Source: Erysipelothrix anatis
Lineage (GTDB): Bacteria > Bacillota_I > Bacilli_A > Erysipelotrichales > Erysipelotrichaceae
Assembly (NCBI RefSeq): GCF_009828745.1
Contig: NZ_WTSX01000009.1
Coordinates: 30,801-94,800 of the forward strand
Length of the DNA: 64,000 nt
Direction: 5' to 3'
This document shows, piece by piece, positions 33,762 through 42,830 of the stretch (position 1 is the stretch's first letter; every line of letters begins with the position of its first letter). The notes beneath the pieces were generated by a model that was given only the letters and a program-made list of their open reading frames with translations, did no database searches and had not been told where the DNA came from. Position numbers and translations under genes: made by a program.

Positions 33762-35282
33762 AATCGTTGCTGGTGGTTTTGAGGTTACATCATACACTAC
33801 GCGGTTAATCCCTTTAATCTCATTTACGATACGTACTGAGATGATTTGAAGAATATCATAAGGAATGCGTGCCCAGTCTGCGCTCATACCATCAACAGAT
33901 GTGACAGCACGAAGTGCAAGTGTATAATCATAGGTTCTCTGATCGCCCATGACACCTACTGAACGCATGCTTGTTAGCACGGTGAAGTATTGCCAAATTT
34001 CGCGATCAAGTCCTGCTTTCGCAATCTCTTCGCGAAGAATCCAGTCAGAATCTTGAACGATTTTGATTTTTTCTTCTGTGATATCACCGATGATACGGAT
34101 TGCAATTCCAGGTCCTGGGAATGGTTGACGGTGAACGATGTGTTCTGGTAAACCAAGTACTAATCCTAATTGACGCACTTCATCTTTAAATAATGAACGG
34201 AGTGGTTCAATAAGTTTGAAGTCCATATCTTCTGGTAATCCACCCACGTTGTGGTGTGATTTGATTGTTTGTGCAGTTTTTGTTCCAGATTCGATAACGT
34301 CAGCATAGATTGTACCTTGTGCTAACCATTTCGCATCTTTAAGTTTTTTCGTTTCATCATCGAAGACATAAATAAACTCATTTCCGATAATTTTACGTTT
34401 TGTTTCAGGATCATCAACACCTGCAAGTTTGTCTAAGAAGCGTTTTTGTGCATCAACTTTGATTAAGTTAATCTTGAAGTGGTCACGGAATACCTCAACA
34501 ACTTGGTCTGCTTCATTTTTACGTAACAAACCATGGTCTACAAAGATACATACGAGTTGATCACCAATTGCGTGATGTAATAATGCTGCAACTACTGCAC
34601 TGTCAACACCTCCGGATAATGCACAAATAACTTGTTCATCCCCGACTTGTTCGCGGATTAATGCTGTTTGTTCTTCAACATAATGTTCCATTGACCATGT
34701 TGCTTCAGCATCACAGACATCAAATACGAAATTACGGATCATATCAATTCCGTTCTCTGTGTTACGAACTTCTGAGTGGAATTGGATTCCATATTGTTTC
34801 TTGGCTTCGTTTCCCATCATGACGATTTCTGTATTGTCTGATGAAGCATATACTTCAAAACCTTCAGGTACTGCTTTAACTTGATCACCATGGCTCATCC
34901 ATACGTTGTATGTAGCTGGTAATCCTTTTGTAATTGCATTCTCTTTCTTAACATTAATAGGCGCTAAACCATATTCACGTTTGTCATGAGATTCAACAAC
35001 GCCACCATTTTGGTGCGCCATTAACTGCATCCCATAACATACACCAAGAATTGGTAATCCTAATTCAAAGATTTCTTGGTCGATGTGGTATGCATCGTCT
35101 TCATAAACAGAGTTTGGTCCTCCTGATAACACGATACCTGCGATATCTTTATCTGCACGAATTGCTTCTGCAGTAATTTCGTTATCAAGAAGTTCACTAT
35201 ATACACCTAAATCGCGAATACGGCGCACGATTAATTGGTTATACTGTGATCCAAAATCTAATACAATAATCTTATTTGCCAT
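33750..35282 (-). CDS. guaA: GMP synthase (glutamine-hydrolysing)
   Basis: The protein has 510 residues from ATG 35282 (AAGGAGG upstream). It makes GMP from XMP, glutamine and ATP. The N-terminal glutamine amidotransferase has nucleophile Cys82 in 'LGVCYGMQ' and 'GIQFHSEV' with the catalytic His; the ATP-pyrophosphatase domain has the P-loop 'ALSGGVDS' (about 222-229); the C-terminal dimerisation domain ends '[11 protein letters not shown]'. The gene overlaps the end of guaB by 11 bases, forming the guaBA operon of guanine nucleotide synthesis. Its 3' end is the probable integration site of the ICE. Confidence 0.97.
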   Translation of the reverse strand: MANKIIVLDFGSQYNQLIVRRIRDLGVYSELLDNEITAEAIRADKDIAGIVLSGGPNSVYEDDAYHIDQEIFELGLPILGVCYGMQLMAHQNGGVVESHDKREYGLAPINVKKENAITKGLPATYNVWMSHGDQVKAVPEGFEVYASSDNTEIVMMGNEAKKQYGIQFHSEVRNTENGIDMIRNFVFDVCDAEATWSMEHYVEEQTALIREQVGDEQVICALSGGVDSAVVAALLHHAIGDQLVCIFVDHGLLRKNEADQVVEVFRDHFKINLIKVDAQKRFLDKLAGVDDPETKRKIIGNEFIYVFDDETKKLKDAKWLAQGTIYADVIESGTKTAQTIKSHHNVGGLPEDMDFKLIEPLRSLFKDEVRQLGLVLGLPEHIVHRQPFPGPGIAIRIIGDITEEKIKIVQDSDWILREEIAKAGLDREIWQYFTVLTSMRSVGVMGDQRTYDYTLALRAVTSVDGMSADWARIPYDILQIISVRIVNEIKGINRVVYDVTSKPPATIEWE

Positions 35283-36405
35283 TGTAGTTTGGAGCCTCCT
35301 TAACATTATCTACGTCATGTGGGTGACTTTCTTTTAAGCCTGCCCCTGTTATTTTAACAAATTGTGCTTTTAAATGCATGTCTTCTATTGTTTCACATCC
35401 ACAATAGCCCATACCTGAACGCACTCCACCTAACATTTGATACACAACGTCTGTAATGGATCCTTTAAATGGCACTGTTGCTTCAATTCCTTCTGGTACA
35501 AGTTTTGAAAGTTCTTTAACACCACCTTGGAAGTAACGATCACTTGAACCGCGTTGCATTGCGCTTAATGATCCCATTCCAACATAGGATTTAACTTTCT
35601 TACCAAATACTTCGATGACATCACCAGGAGTTTCCTCAGTTCCTGCTAATAGTCCACCAAGCATGACACAACTTGCGCCAGCTGCTAAGGCTTTGGAAAT
35701 ATCACCAGATAGTTTAATACCACCATCAGCAATAACACCAACACCATATTGTTTTGCGACGGAATAAACGTCATTGACTGCTGTCAGTTGGGGAACACCA
35801 ACACCTGCAACAACACGGGTTGTACAGATTGATCCCGGACCAACACCAACTTTAATAACATTTGCTCCCGCATAAATTAAGTCAGTAGCACCTTGAGCCG
35901 TAACAATGTTACCACCTACAATATCCAAGTCTTTAAATTCTGCTCGGATTGCCTTCACGGTATTGATAACACCTTCTGAATGGCCATGTGCACTGTCAAC
36001 AGCAACAATATCAACACCTGCTGCAACCAATGCACGAACACGTTCTATTGACGATTCACCAACGCCAACTGCAGCACCGACACGCAAACGTTCTTGTCCA
36101 TCGACATTTGCATCTTCGAATGTTTCTTCTACAGTTGTTTCTTTTACCACACGTACCATCGCCGCTTGGTCTTCGACAGGCATATTCTTATGAATAAAAC
36201 CCATACCACCAAGCTTCGCCAACATGATTGCCATGCCATCTTCCGTAACAGTATCCATTGCTGCAGATACAATCGGAATATTCAATGTAATCTTGTCAGT
36301 TAAACGCGTTTGTAATTTAACTTGAGCAGGTACAATTTGTGATTTTGCTGGTACCAACAATAAATCATCAAATGTATATGCTTCTTTAATTACTTTACCA
36401 TTCAT
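35272..36405 (-). CDS. guaB: IMP dehydrogenase lacking the CBS domains
   Basis: The protein has 377 residues, whereas typical IMP dehydrogenases have about 490. The catalytic barrel is complete: '[10 protein letters not shown]', active-site Cys194 in '[11 protein letters not shown]', '[11 protein letters not shown]', 'MLGGLLAGT', flap region '[12 protein letters not shown]' and '[10 protein letters not shown]'. At about residue 88 the chain goes directly from '[14 protein letters not shown]' into 'LRVGAAVG', the place where the two CBS modules are normally inserted. It oxidises IMP to XMP with NAD+. Loss of the CBS pair removes the usual ATP/GTP allosteric site. It is the first gene of guaBA; AAGGAGG precedes the ATG. 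Confidence 0.96.
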   Translation of the reverse strand: MNGKVIKEAYTFDDLLLVPAKSQIVPAQVKLQTRLTDKITLNIPIVSAAMDTVTEDGMAIMLAKLGGMGFIHKNMPVEDQAAMVRVVKETTVEETFEDANVDGQERLRVGAAVGVGESSIERVRALVAAGVDIVAVDSAHGHSEGVINTVKAIRAEFKDLDIVGGNIVTAQGATDLIYAGANVIKVGVGPGSICTTRVVAGVGVPQLTAVNDVYSVAKQYGVGVIADGGIKLSGDISKALAAGASCVMLGGLLAGTEETPGDVIEVFGKKVKSYVGMGSLSAMQRGSSDRYFQGGVKELSKLVPEGIEATVPFKGSITDVVYQMLGGVRSGMGYCGCETIEDMHLKAQFVKITGAGLKESHPHDVDNVKEAPNYNGK

Positions 36406-36486
36406 TTCCTCTACCTCCTTAAATCTTGTAGTTTATTATACAGAAACCCTACCCAATATGCTAGTGAAATATGCTAAAATGTTCGT
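36406..36486. promoter_or_regulatory. Divergent promoter region between guaBA and a HAD gene
   Basis: For guaBA the minus strand has TATAAT (in 36432-36440) before AAGGAGGTAGAGG. For the HAD gene the plus strand has a -10-like TAAAAT at about 36473. No purine riboswitch is visible. Confidence 0.45.
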
Positions 36487-37293
36487 ATGAACCATGAAAA
36501 CATTAAATTAGCCATCTTTGATATCGATGGAACGCTGATAAAACGCGGGAAAACGACGATCGAAGAAAGTGCCATCACCGCAATTCGCAAACTCCGCGAT
36601 ACAGGAGTTGAAGTTTTAATCGCAACAGGAAGAGCTTTTTATTTTATTCAAGATGACATTCATGAACGGATGCATCCTGATTTCTATGTCACAGTTAATG
36701 GCTCAACTGTTTATGATATTGATAAGCGTGTTATTCACGAAGTCCCCATGTTGATTGAGGAGGTCAACGCACTGACTGAATTTGCACGTAAACATCATTT
36801 GGGTATTGGTTACAAGTTAAATGAGGAAATGCATATTTACAGTGATTATCAAATTTTTACGGATGTTTATCTTCAAGGAAGTCCCAAAGCCTATATTTTA
36901 AAGGATTATACACAAGCACCTTTACTTGTTGAAGGACAGGAATTGCCTAAAGGTATTTTTATGATGGGTAATGAATCACTTATTGAGTCAGCCCGTTCAT
37001 TTGTTTCCGATGCGCGCATTTCGAAAGCTTATACCGATGCATTTGATATTTATTCAAGACGCGCTGGTAAAATGCGTGGCATTGAAGTCGTGTTAGAACG
37101 CCTCAACTTAAGCTGGCACGAAGTCATTGCATTTGGTGATGCCGACAACGACGTAGACATGCTTTCTGCAGCTGAAATTGGTGTTGCTATGGGTGATGCT
37201 CCAGAACATGTTAAAGACGTCGCTACGTTCGTTACAACAGATTTAGAGAACCATGGCATTGCACATGCTATTGAAACACTTTTCGATTTATAA
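36487..37293 (+). CDS. Cof-type HAD-IIB sugar/nucleotide phosphatase
   Basis: The protein has 268 residues. The nucleophile motif 'LAIFDIDGTLI' (Asp13, Asp15) is at the N-terminus, motif II is 'VLIATGRA', and motifs III/IV are a Lys and 'VIAFGDADNDVDML'. The C2B cap lies between. This is the Cof/YidA class that dephosphorylates sugar phosphates, nucleotides or flavin phosphates; the substrate is not predictable. It is monocistronic, divergent from guaBA and ended by a terminator. Confidence 0.9.
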   Translation: MNHENIKLAIFDIDGTLIKRGKTTIEESAITAIRKLRDTGVEVLIATGRAFYFIQDDIHERMHPDFYVTVNGSTVYDIDKRVIHEVPMLIEEVNALTEFARKHHLGIGYKLNEEMHIYSDYQIFTDVYLQGSPKAYILKDYTQAPLLVEGQELPKGIFMMGNESLIESARSFVSDARISKAYTDAFDIYSRRAGKMRGIEVVLERLNLSWHEVIAFGDADNDVDMLSAAEIGVAMGDAPEHVKDVATFVTTDLENHGIAHAIETLFDL

Positions 37294-37311
37294 ATATTTG
37301 GGAATCACAAC

Positions 37312-37340
37312 ACTCACTTCGTTAGGAGGTGAGTTTTTTT
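37312..37340 (+). terminator. Terminator after the HAD gene
   Basis: ACTCAC (37312-37317) pairs with GTGAGT (37329-37334), followed by TTTTTTT. Confidence 0.7.
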
Positions 37341-37370
37341 ATTACAGGGTTTGCCTTTTCGTCGCAACTT

Positions 37371-37400
37371 AAGAAGAGTAGACCTTTGTCTACTCTTCTT
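37371..37400. terminator. Perfect 13-bp hairpin
   Basis: AAGAAGAGTAGAC (37371-37383) and GTCTACTCTTCTT (37388-37400) pair perfectly over CTTT. Probably a bidirectional terminator between two convergent units (HAD gene and the HAAS operon). Confidence 0.6.
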
Positions 37401-37524
37401 ATGATTTATCATCAAACTAATATCAAACGCTCATTGGTTATTATTCATTTGCATCTTTATATATTCTATTTTATATTGCTTACATGTGTGCTCACTCCGA
37501 TAAGAAACGTTTGAACGCCTTGGG

Positions 37525-38550
37525 TTAACGATTAATAAAGAGACTCAGCTTCATATTTTCATACTCCAATTGTGGTGCAACAAAGTACTCATCATAATAG
37601 ATTGCATCGGTACCAACGGTCGCGGTGTATCGAACTATAACTTCGTCATCATTATACTGATAATAACGCATGCTCATCTGATCCAATGACCTTCCATTAA
37701 TTTGAGCACCTATCAAATCCAATTCCAACAGTAGCGGATAGGTGTCTACGGGTGCTTCAAGTGAAGACTCAAACACTTGAACTTCATCACGATTGGTATT
37801 TTGAACCTGTGGTCCGGTCTGAAGATAAATTCCATTTGGTTCAGTATAGTCTAGCGTTACATCATCAACGTAATTAACTGCCTTAGAAAGCGTCCCCGTT
37901 CGCGACATCGTATACGCGTAGTAATACTTCTGAATTACTTGGTTTTCATCATACTCTCCAATGCGATATGGCCGGGAGTACATTTGTTCGATAAGTGGCA
38001 TTATCTCGATTGCATAGTCCCCCATCGTTTGCATCGGATGTGTTGTTTCAAAGTATGCGTCCATGTTGGGTTCGTTCCCGTTTGATCTATCCCGATTCTC
38101 ATAGGCAAATCCATAATTCCCGGCACTTGGTTGATGCATCACCAGTACTTCGTATTTCCGATTACCATACCCTTGACCATGATAAGCGTACACTTGCATT
38201 GCCTGATTCATGGGTACTGATTTCTCTGTCCAGCGAACATCAAGATTGGCGCCTACAATCGCAACATTTTGTAGCAAGTTGTGATCTAGTTGAATCGAGA
38301 AGCGTGATAAAGGTCCCCACGATGTCACAATCATTGGAATATAGTGTGTCTCACTTTCAATAACATAAAGATCGTCACTTTCATATACTCTAACGGGTCC
38401 GACAATTTGACAATCAGAAACACCCGTACTATCACAAAAATCTTGTAGCAAGCGCGTTTTGGATACATACCAACCCTGAAGCCACAGACCAATCGTAAAT
38501 ATCATACTCGAAATAACCAAAAATAGTACTGTCTTCTTTTTCTTTGTCAT
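37525..38550 (-). CDS. Hypothetical single-pass membrane protein, HAAS partner
   Basis: The protein has 341 residues from ATG 38550 (AAGGAGGGGTAGT just before). One N-terminal membrane helix follows a KKKK run (TVLFLVISSMIFTIGLWL), the rest is a large extracytoplasmic beta-rich domain (many Tyr, Asp and Asn) with a DFCDS...DCQI Cys pair. No family is recognised. It overlaps the end of the HAAS gene by one base or less, so the pair is one operon. It may be a partner of the HAAS protein in an envelope-stress or signalling unit; this is only inference from context. Confidence 0.6.
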   Translation of the reverse strand: MTKKKKTVLFLVISSMIFTIGLWLQGWYVSKTRLLQDFCDSTGVSDCQIVGPVRVYESDDLYVIESETHYIPMIVTSWGPLSRFSIQLDHNLLQNVAIVGANLDVRWTEKSVPMNQAMQVYAYHGQGYGNRKYEVLVMHQPSAGNYGFAYENRDRSNGNEPNMDAYFETTHPMQTMGDYAIEIMPLIEQMYSRPYRIGEYDENQVIQKYYYAYTMSRTGTLSKAVNYVDDVTLDYTEPNGIYLQTGPQVQNTNRDEVQVFESSLEAPVDTYPLLLELDLIGAQINGRSLDQMSMRYYQYNDDEVIVRYTATVGTDAIYYDEYFVAPQLEYENMKLSLFINR

Positions 38551-38551
38551 A

Positions 38552-39325
38552 CTACCCCTCCTTGATAATCTGAATTTGACGCATGGTTCCATCCAATGTT
38601 TGTACCTTTATTGTGATATCTTTGGGTTCTTCCGGAAGATATCGATATACAAGAAGAACATGGGACTTCCACGAACTCGAGTAAGTTGGATTATTTCCAA
38701 ACACATAGAATAATCCTTCATCTGGAATCCCTGAGACAATATTAAAATTTGTTGCGTTTGTGTCAAAAATGCTTCCATTGATTGTCGTTTCAAAATTATA
38801 CGCGAAGAGATTACCGCCGAAAGGATCACGATCATTTAGGCTATCTTGTTTTATTGATATGATGGTATACCCGTCTTTGGTATAGGCAAAATCTTGGAAT
38901 GTGTACACAGTATTACCAATCACGACTTCTTGATCAATTGATTGATAGTAGACCAGATTTAAACCCCTCAAATCATCAGTGATTGAGTTTTTGGAAAACT
39001 GAAAAGTTGTTACTCTTTGCCACATTGTTGGTCCAAAAAGGACCAAAAAGCCTAAAATTGAAACAACGAGGATTACCTTCGACACTAAATATATCCAGTT
39101 AAAAAGCGGTTTATGGACTTCATTAAGATCACGTCCAATCGTATACGGATCACCCATTGATGCGATTGCAGCTGCTTCTGCATCCTTGGCTGGTATCCCT
39201 TGAGCCAACAGTTCCTCATAGTGTTCATCAAGGTGAGCTGTGTATTCGGCTCGAATTGTTTTTTTTATAAAGGGGTCTTTAATTTCTCCAATCAAAGCAT
39301 CTAAGAATGTTTGATATCGTCTCAT
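38552..39325 (-). CDS. HAAS/DUF1700-like membrane protein
   Basis: The protein has 257 residues. The N-terminal 70 residues are a HAAS (DUF1700) domain: 'FLDALIGEIKDPFIKKTIRAEYTAHLDEHYEELLAQGIPAKDAEAAAIASMGDPYTIG'. One membrane helix follows (about 77-100), and an extracytoplasmic region of about 155 residues. HAAS proteins are commonly coupled to PadR-type repressors, and their operons are usually controlled by PadR. No PadR gene is present here, although the promoter carries a PadR-like dyad. AGGGAGATG precedes the ATG. Confidence 0.75.
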   Translation of the reverse strand: MRRYQTFLDALIGEIKDPFIKKTIRAEYTAHLDEHYEELLAQGIPAKDAEAAAIASMGDPYTIGRDLNEVHKPLFNWIYLVSKVILVVSILGFLVLFGPTMWQRVTTFQFSKNSITDDLRGLNLVYYQSIDQEVVIGNTVYTFQDFAYTKDGYTIISIKQDSLNDRDPFGGNLFAYNFETTINGSIFDTNATNFNIVSGIPDEGLFYVFGNNPTYSSSWKSHVLLVYRYLPEEPKDITIKVQTLDGTMRQIQIIKEG

Positions 39326-39415
39326 GACACATCTCCCTCAACTTTCCCTTATTATAAATTTCGTTGCAATTATTATAATCATCCAACTTAATGCTATTAA
39401 TCCTAATCGACTTAT

Positions 39416-39463
39416 ACTATGTATATCTATGTATATTATACCTAGATATACATAGTACGTCAA
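39416..39463 (-). promoter_or_regulatory. Sigma-A promoter inside a 14-bp perfect dyad (PadR-like operator)
   Basis: On the minus strand TTGACG (39463-39458) and TATAAT (39440-39435) are 17 bases apart, an excellent promoter for the HAAS operon. ACTATGTATATCTA (39416-39429) and TAGATATACATAGT (39443-39456) form a perfect inverted repeat that covers the -10 and the spacer. TATA-rich dyads of this kind are bound by PadR repressors. Repression by steric block is the simplest reading. Confidence 0.7.
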
Positions 39464-39679
39464 TATTTCATATGAGCTGATTAGTTTTTACATCATAAAA
39501 TGAGCTTATCACGAATCCTTCATCCCTGAAAAATATTTTTTTTCTGGATTTTCAAAATCCCTCAGCCCCTTTATTCAGTAGCTATTTCAACGTTTAAAAT
39601 TATGAAATGAACTCTTTTTATAATTTTAAGCCTTGCATTTCCTAAAAATACAAAGTATGGTTGTTGAGTAAATAAAAAC

Positions 39680-39810
39680 TACGGTAGGTGAGGCTACTTT
39701 AGGGATACGGATTACTACCGCAAAATAGTGGAGACACTATGCGCTGGTCAACAGTATACGTCACGAAGGCGTAAACTAGTGTAATAACATTGCCCTATTG
39801 AGTTAAAGCT
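39680..39810 (+). ncRNA. M-box (ykoK-leader) Mg2+ riboswitch
   Basis: The leader contains the conserved words of the M-box: GGTGAGGCT (39686-39694), ATACGG, and GCTGGTCAACAG (39742-39753). CGGTAG (39682-39687) can pair with CTACCG (39715-39720), and ATAGTG with CACTAT (39725-39740). The M-box folds when Mg2+ is plentiful and turns off Mg2+ transporter genes. It lies upstream of mgtA and is followed by the terminator and antiterminator words listed next. Confidence 0.82.
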
Positions 39811-39863
39811 TGAACGATTTATGTGATTTTTTAACCACGTCTGTTCAAGCATGCGTGGTTTTT
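39808..39863 (+). terminator. M-box expression platform: terminator with competing helix
   Basis: AACCACG (39833-39839) and CGTGGTT (39854-39860) plus TTT form the terminator. GCTTGAAC (39808-39815) is complementary to GTTCAAGC (39843-39850), which lies in the terminator loop and would compete or extend the stem. The two structures fit a Mg2+-dependent switch. Confidence 0.7.
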
Positions 39864-39894
39864 ATATTGCCAGACAGAAAGGATGTGACATCAT

Positions 39895-39987
39895 ATGCAA
39901 GAAACTACTGACGCCATTGATGATGACGATTGGATTTACACACATAATTTTATCTTGATTGATGCCACATGTGCATCCAATCTGTAA
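39895..39987 (+). CDS. Acidic 30-aa leader peptide between M-box and mgtA
   Basis: An ATG at 39895 has AGAAAGGATGTG before it and a 30-codon frame ending at TAA 39987. The product MQETTDAIDDDDWIYTHNF... has an Asp cluster (IDDDD) near its N-terminus. It lies after the terminator hairpin and 42 bases before mgtA, so it is transcribed only when the riboswitch permits. Acidic stretches near a nascent chain's start destabilise ribosomes at low Mg2+ in E. coli, and in enterobacteria the leader mgtL uses this to control mgtA. A similar second Mg2+ sensor here is inference; I know of no published description in this group. Confidence 0.6.
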   Translation: MQETTDAIDDDDWIYTHNFILIDATCASNL

Positions 39988-40029
39988 TCGCTTTGTCGTC
40001 CTCAATTGAATAGAAACGAGGAGACTACT

Positions 40030-42711
40030 ATGAAAGAAACAACTTACACCAACGACACACGTCGTTACGTTGATGCAGCAACTGCATCATCCGAAAAACT
40101 TTATACACATTACAAATCATCACCACAAGGTTTGACCCGACTTCGTGTTGAATCAAACCGCAAACAATACGGTGATAACACTATTAGCAGCCACAAAGAA
40201 ACACCTACATGGATGAAATTCATCCAAGCATTCATTAATCCGTTTACACTTATTTTAATCGGACTTGCATGCTTCTCATATATTACAGATATTGCCATGG
40301 TCTCACCTGGGGAAGAAGATCCTGTGACAGTTATTATCATTCTTGTCATGGTAAGCCTTAGTGGACTACTCCGTTTTATCCAAGAATACCGCTCTTCCAA
40401 TGAAGCCAAAAAACTAAGCGAGCTTGTGGAAACCACCACACTCGTTGCGCGCAAAGCAAACGAACCCCAAGAACTTCCATTACACGAAGTCGTTGTGGGC
40501 GATCTCATTATTCTTTCAGCAGGTGATATGATTCCTGCCGATATGCGTATTCTTGAGAGCAAAGACCTCTTTATCTCACAGGCTGCACTTACGGGGGAAA
40601 GTGAACCTGTCGAAAAATTCAGCCATGACCTTGAAGCGCTTGACGCACAATTAACTGCAACACAAAATCTTGTCTTCATGGGATCAAATGTTATTAGTGG
40701 TAGTGCTCGTGGTATTGTTATCGCAACGGGCGATGATACCATGTTTGGCGAAGTATCCCACAGTGCTTCAGGCAAAAAAGATGAGACATCCTTCGAGAAA
40801 GGTGTGAACTCTGTATCCTGGTTACTCATTCGATTTATGCTAATCATGGTGCCAATCGTGTTTGTCATTAATGGATTTGGTAAAGGAAACTGGACTGAAG
40901 CATTACTCTTCGCAATCTCCGTCGCAGTCGGTCTTACACCAGAAATGTTACCGATGATTGTTACGACATCCCTTGCCAAAGGTGCTGTCACGATGAGTAA
41001 GAAAAAGACAATAGTTAAAAATCTCAACGCCATCCAAGACCTGGGTGCCATTGATATCCTTTGTACTGACAAAACAGGAACATTAACCCAAGATAATGTC
41101 GTTTTGCAATATCACATGGATCCAATGGGAACCGAAGATGACCGTATTTTTAAATATGCTTACCTCAACAGTTACTATCAAACGGGTCTAAAGAATCTTA
41201 TGGATCGTGCAGTTATTAAACGTCGTGAATACCTAGAGGAAACACGTCCAGAATTGCGTAACCTTGATACCGAATACAATAAGCTCGACGAAATCCCATT
41301 TGACTTCAACCGTCGTCGCATGAGTGTTATTGTCACCGATAGTCGAAATCACAAAGAAATGATTACCAAAGGTGCCGTTGAAGAAATGATTAAAATCTCA
41401 ACATCCGTCATGATTAATGATGCGGTTCTACCTTTAACTGATGCGTTGACTGAAACCATCCTTAAAACTGCTCATGGCTTAAATGAAAAAGGCTTGCGAG
41501 TACTTGCTATTGCTTGCAAAACTGAGCCAAATGGAAAAGTCGATTTCAGTACTGATGATGAGCGTGAAATGGTTTTAATGGGTTATCTAGCGTTTCTTGA
41601 TCCACCTAAAGAATCAGCAGCTGAAGCCATTCAAAAATTATCAGAATATGGTGTCACAACAAAGATTCTTACCGGTGATAACGATGTCGTCACACAATCC
41701 ATTGCTGAATTAATTGGATTCGAAAACGATCATGTCATCTTAGGATCTGATATTGATGCAATGAGTGATGTAGAACTACAGGAAGCTGTGAATACCTATG
41801 ATCTCTTTGCAAAATTATCACCACTACAAAAACAACGGATTGTTCATACACTTCGTGATCTTGGCCACACTGTTGGCTTTATGGGTGATGGCATTAACGA
41901 TGCTCCTGCGATGAAAGCTGCAGACATTGGTATTTCTGTCGACACAGCCGTTGATATTGCGAAAGAATCATCCGATGTCATTCTTCTCGAAAAAGACTTA
42001 CTTGTCCTTGAAGATGCAATTATCGAAGGCCGTAAAACTTATGCAAACATGATTAAGTACATCAAGATGACCGCAAGTTCTAATTTTGGCAATGTCTTCT
42101 CCGTTTTAGTCGCAAGTTTCTTCTTGCCTTTCCTACCAATGGAAGCATTACACTTAATCTTACTCAATCTCATTTATGATATTTCTTGTATTGCAATTCC
42201 TTGGGATAATGTTGATGAAGACTATCTCAAAGTTCCACGCAAATGGGATGCAACCTCAATTAAGAATTTCATGTTAATCATTGGCCCAACAAGCTCCGTC
42301 TTTGATATAACGACTTTCTTCCTCATGTTTTTCGTAATTTCGCCAATGGTCGTTGGTGGCCAACAATTCTCTCAATTAACAAACCCTCAAGATATTGCAT
42401 TGTTTATTGCGGTATTCCAATCTGGTTGGTTCATTGAGTCAATGTGGTCACAAACACTGGTTATCCACATGATTCGGACACCAAAGATTCCATTCATTCA
42501 AAGTCGTGCTTCGGCTTCGTTAACCCTGCTTACTTTCGCAGCTATTGGAATCTTGACCGTTATTCCATTCACAAATTTCGGTCTTTCAATTGGACTTGCT
42601 CCTGTTCCTGGCATCTACTTTGCTTGGCTCGCAGTAACCATTCTTGCTTACATGATTCTTGCAACCATTGCGAAACATTACTTCATTCGCAAGTATGGCG
42701 AATTACTATAA
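40030..42711 (+). CDS. mgtA: Mg2+-transporting P-type ATPase MgtA
   Basis: The protein has 893 residues from ATG 40030 (ACGAGGAG upstream; a TTG eight codons earlier has no site). It is a type III P-type ATPase importing Mg2+. Motifs: actuator LTGES (about 187-191), phosphorylated Asp347 in CTDKTGT, ATP-binding 'ITKGAVEEM', hinge 'GDGINDAP' (about 622-629), and ten membrane segments ending '[17 protein letters not shown]'. The length fits MgtA/MgtB. Control is by the M-box and possibly the acidic leader ORF, which fits expression at low Mg2+. It ends at a strong terminator. Confidence 0.96.
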   Translation: MKETTYTNDTRRYVDAATASSEKLYTHYKSSPQGLTRLRVESNRKQYGDNTISSHKETPTWMKFIQAFINPFTLILIGLACFSYITDIAMVSPGEEDPVTVIIILVMVSLSGLLRFIQEYRSSNEAKKLSELVETTTLVARKANEPQELPLHEVVVGDLIILSAGDMIPADMRILESKDLFISQAALTGESEPVEKFSHDLEALDAQLTATQNLVFMGSNVISGSARGIVIATGDDTMFGEVSHSASGKKDETSFEKGVNSVSWLLIRFMLIMVPIVFVINGFGKGNWTEALLFAISVAVGLTPEMLPMIVTTSLAKGAVTMSKKKTIVKNLNAIQDLGAIDILCTDKTGTLTQDNVVLQYHMDPMGTEDDRIFKYAYLNSYYQTGLKNLMDRAVIKRREYLEETRPELRNLDTEYNKLDEIPFDFNRRRMSVIVTDSRNHKEMITKGAVEEMIKISTSVMINDAVLPLTDALTETILKTAHGLNEKGLRVLAIACKTEPNGKVDFSTDDEREMVLMGYLAFLDPPKESAAEAIQKLSEYGVTTKILTGDNDVVTQSIAELIGFENDHVILGSDIDAMSDVELQEAVNTYDLFAKLSPLQKQRIVHTLRDLGHTVGFMGDGINDAPAMKAADIGISVDTAVDIAKESSDVILLEKDLLVLEDAIIEGRKTYANMIKYIKMTASSNFGNVFSVLVASFFLPFLPMEALHLILLNLIYDISCIAIPWDNVDEDYLKVPRKWDATSIKNFMLIIGPTSSVFDITTFFLMFFVISPMVVGGQQFSQLTNPQDIALFIAVFQSGWFIESMWSQTLVIHMIRTPKIPFIQSRASASLTLLTFAAIGILTVIPFTNFGLSIGLAPVPGIYFAWLAVTILAYMILATIAKHYFIRKYGELL

Positions 42712-42720
42712 TTAAAATAA

Positions 42721-42750
42721 AACACAGTGATTGTCATCACTGTGTTTTTT
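42721..42750 (+). terminator. mgtA terminator
   Basis: AACACAGTGAT (42721-42731) pairs with ATCACTGTGTT (42736-42746) over TGTC, followed by TTTT. Confidence 0.85.
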
Positions 42751-42830
42751 AGTTATGTGAAATATAGGTTAGTTTAAAAATCATGCAGACATTTCAATCA
42801 GTTTCGTTGATGAAATCATACGGTTTTTAT

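Noticed and set aside
40110..41072. 320-codon open frame antisense to mgtA
   Set aside because: Arises from the codon bias of mgtA; no ribosome site and the mgtA protein is clearly the real product.
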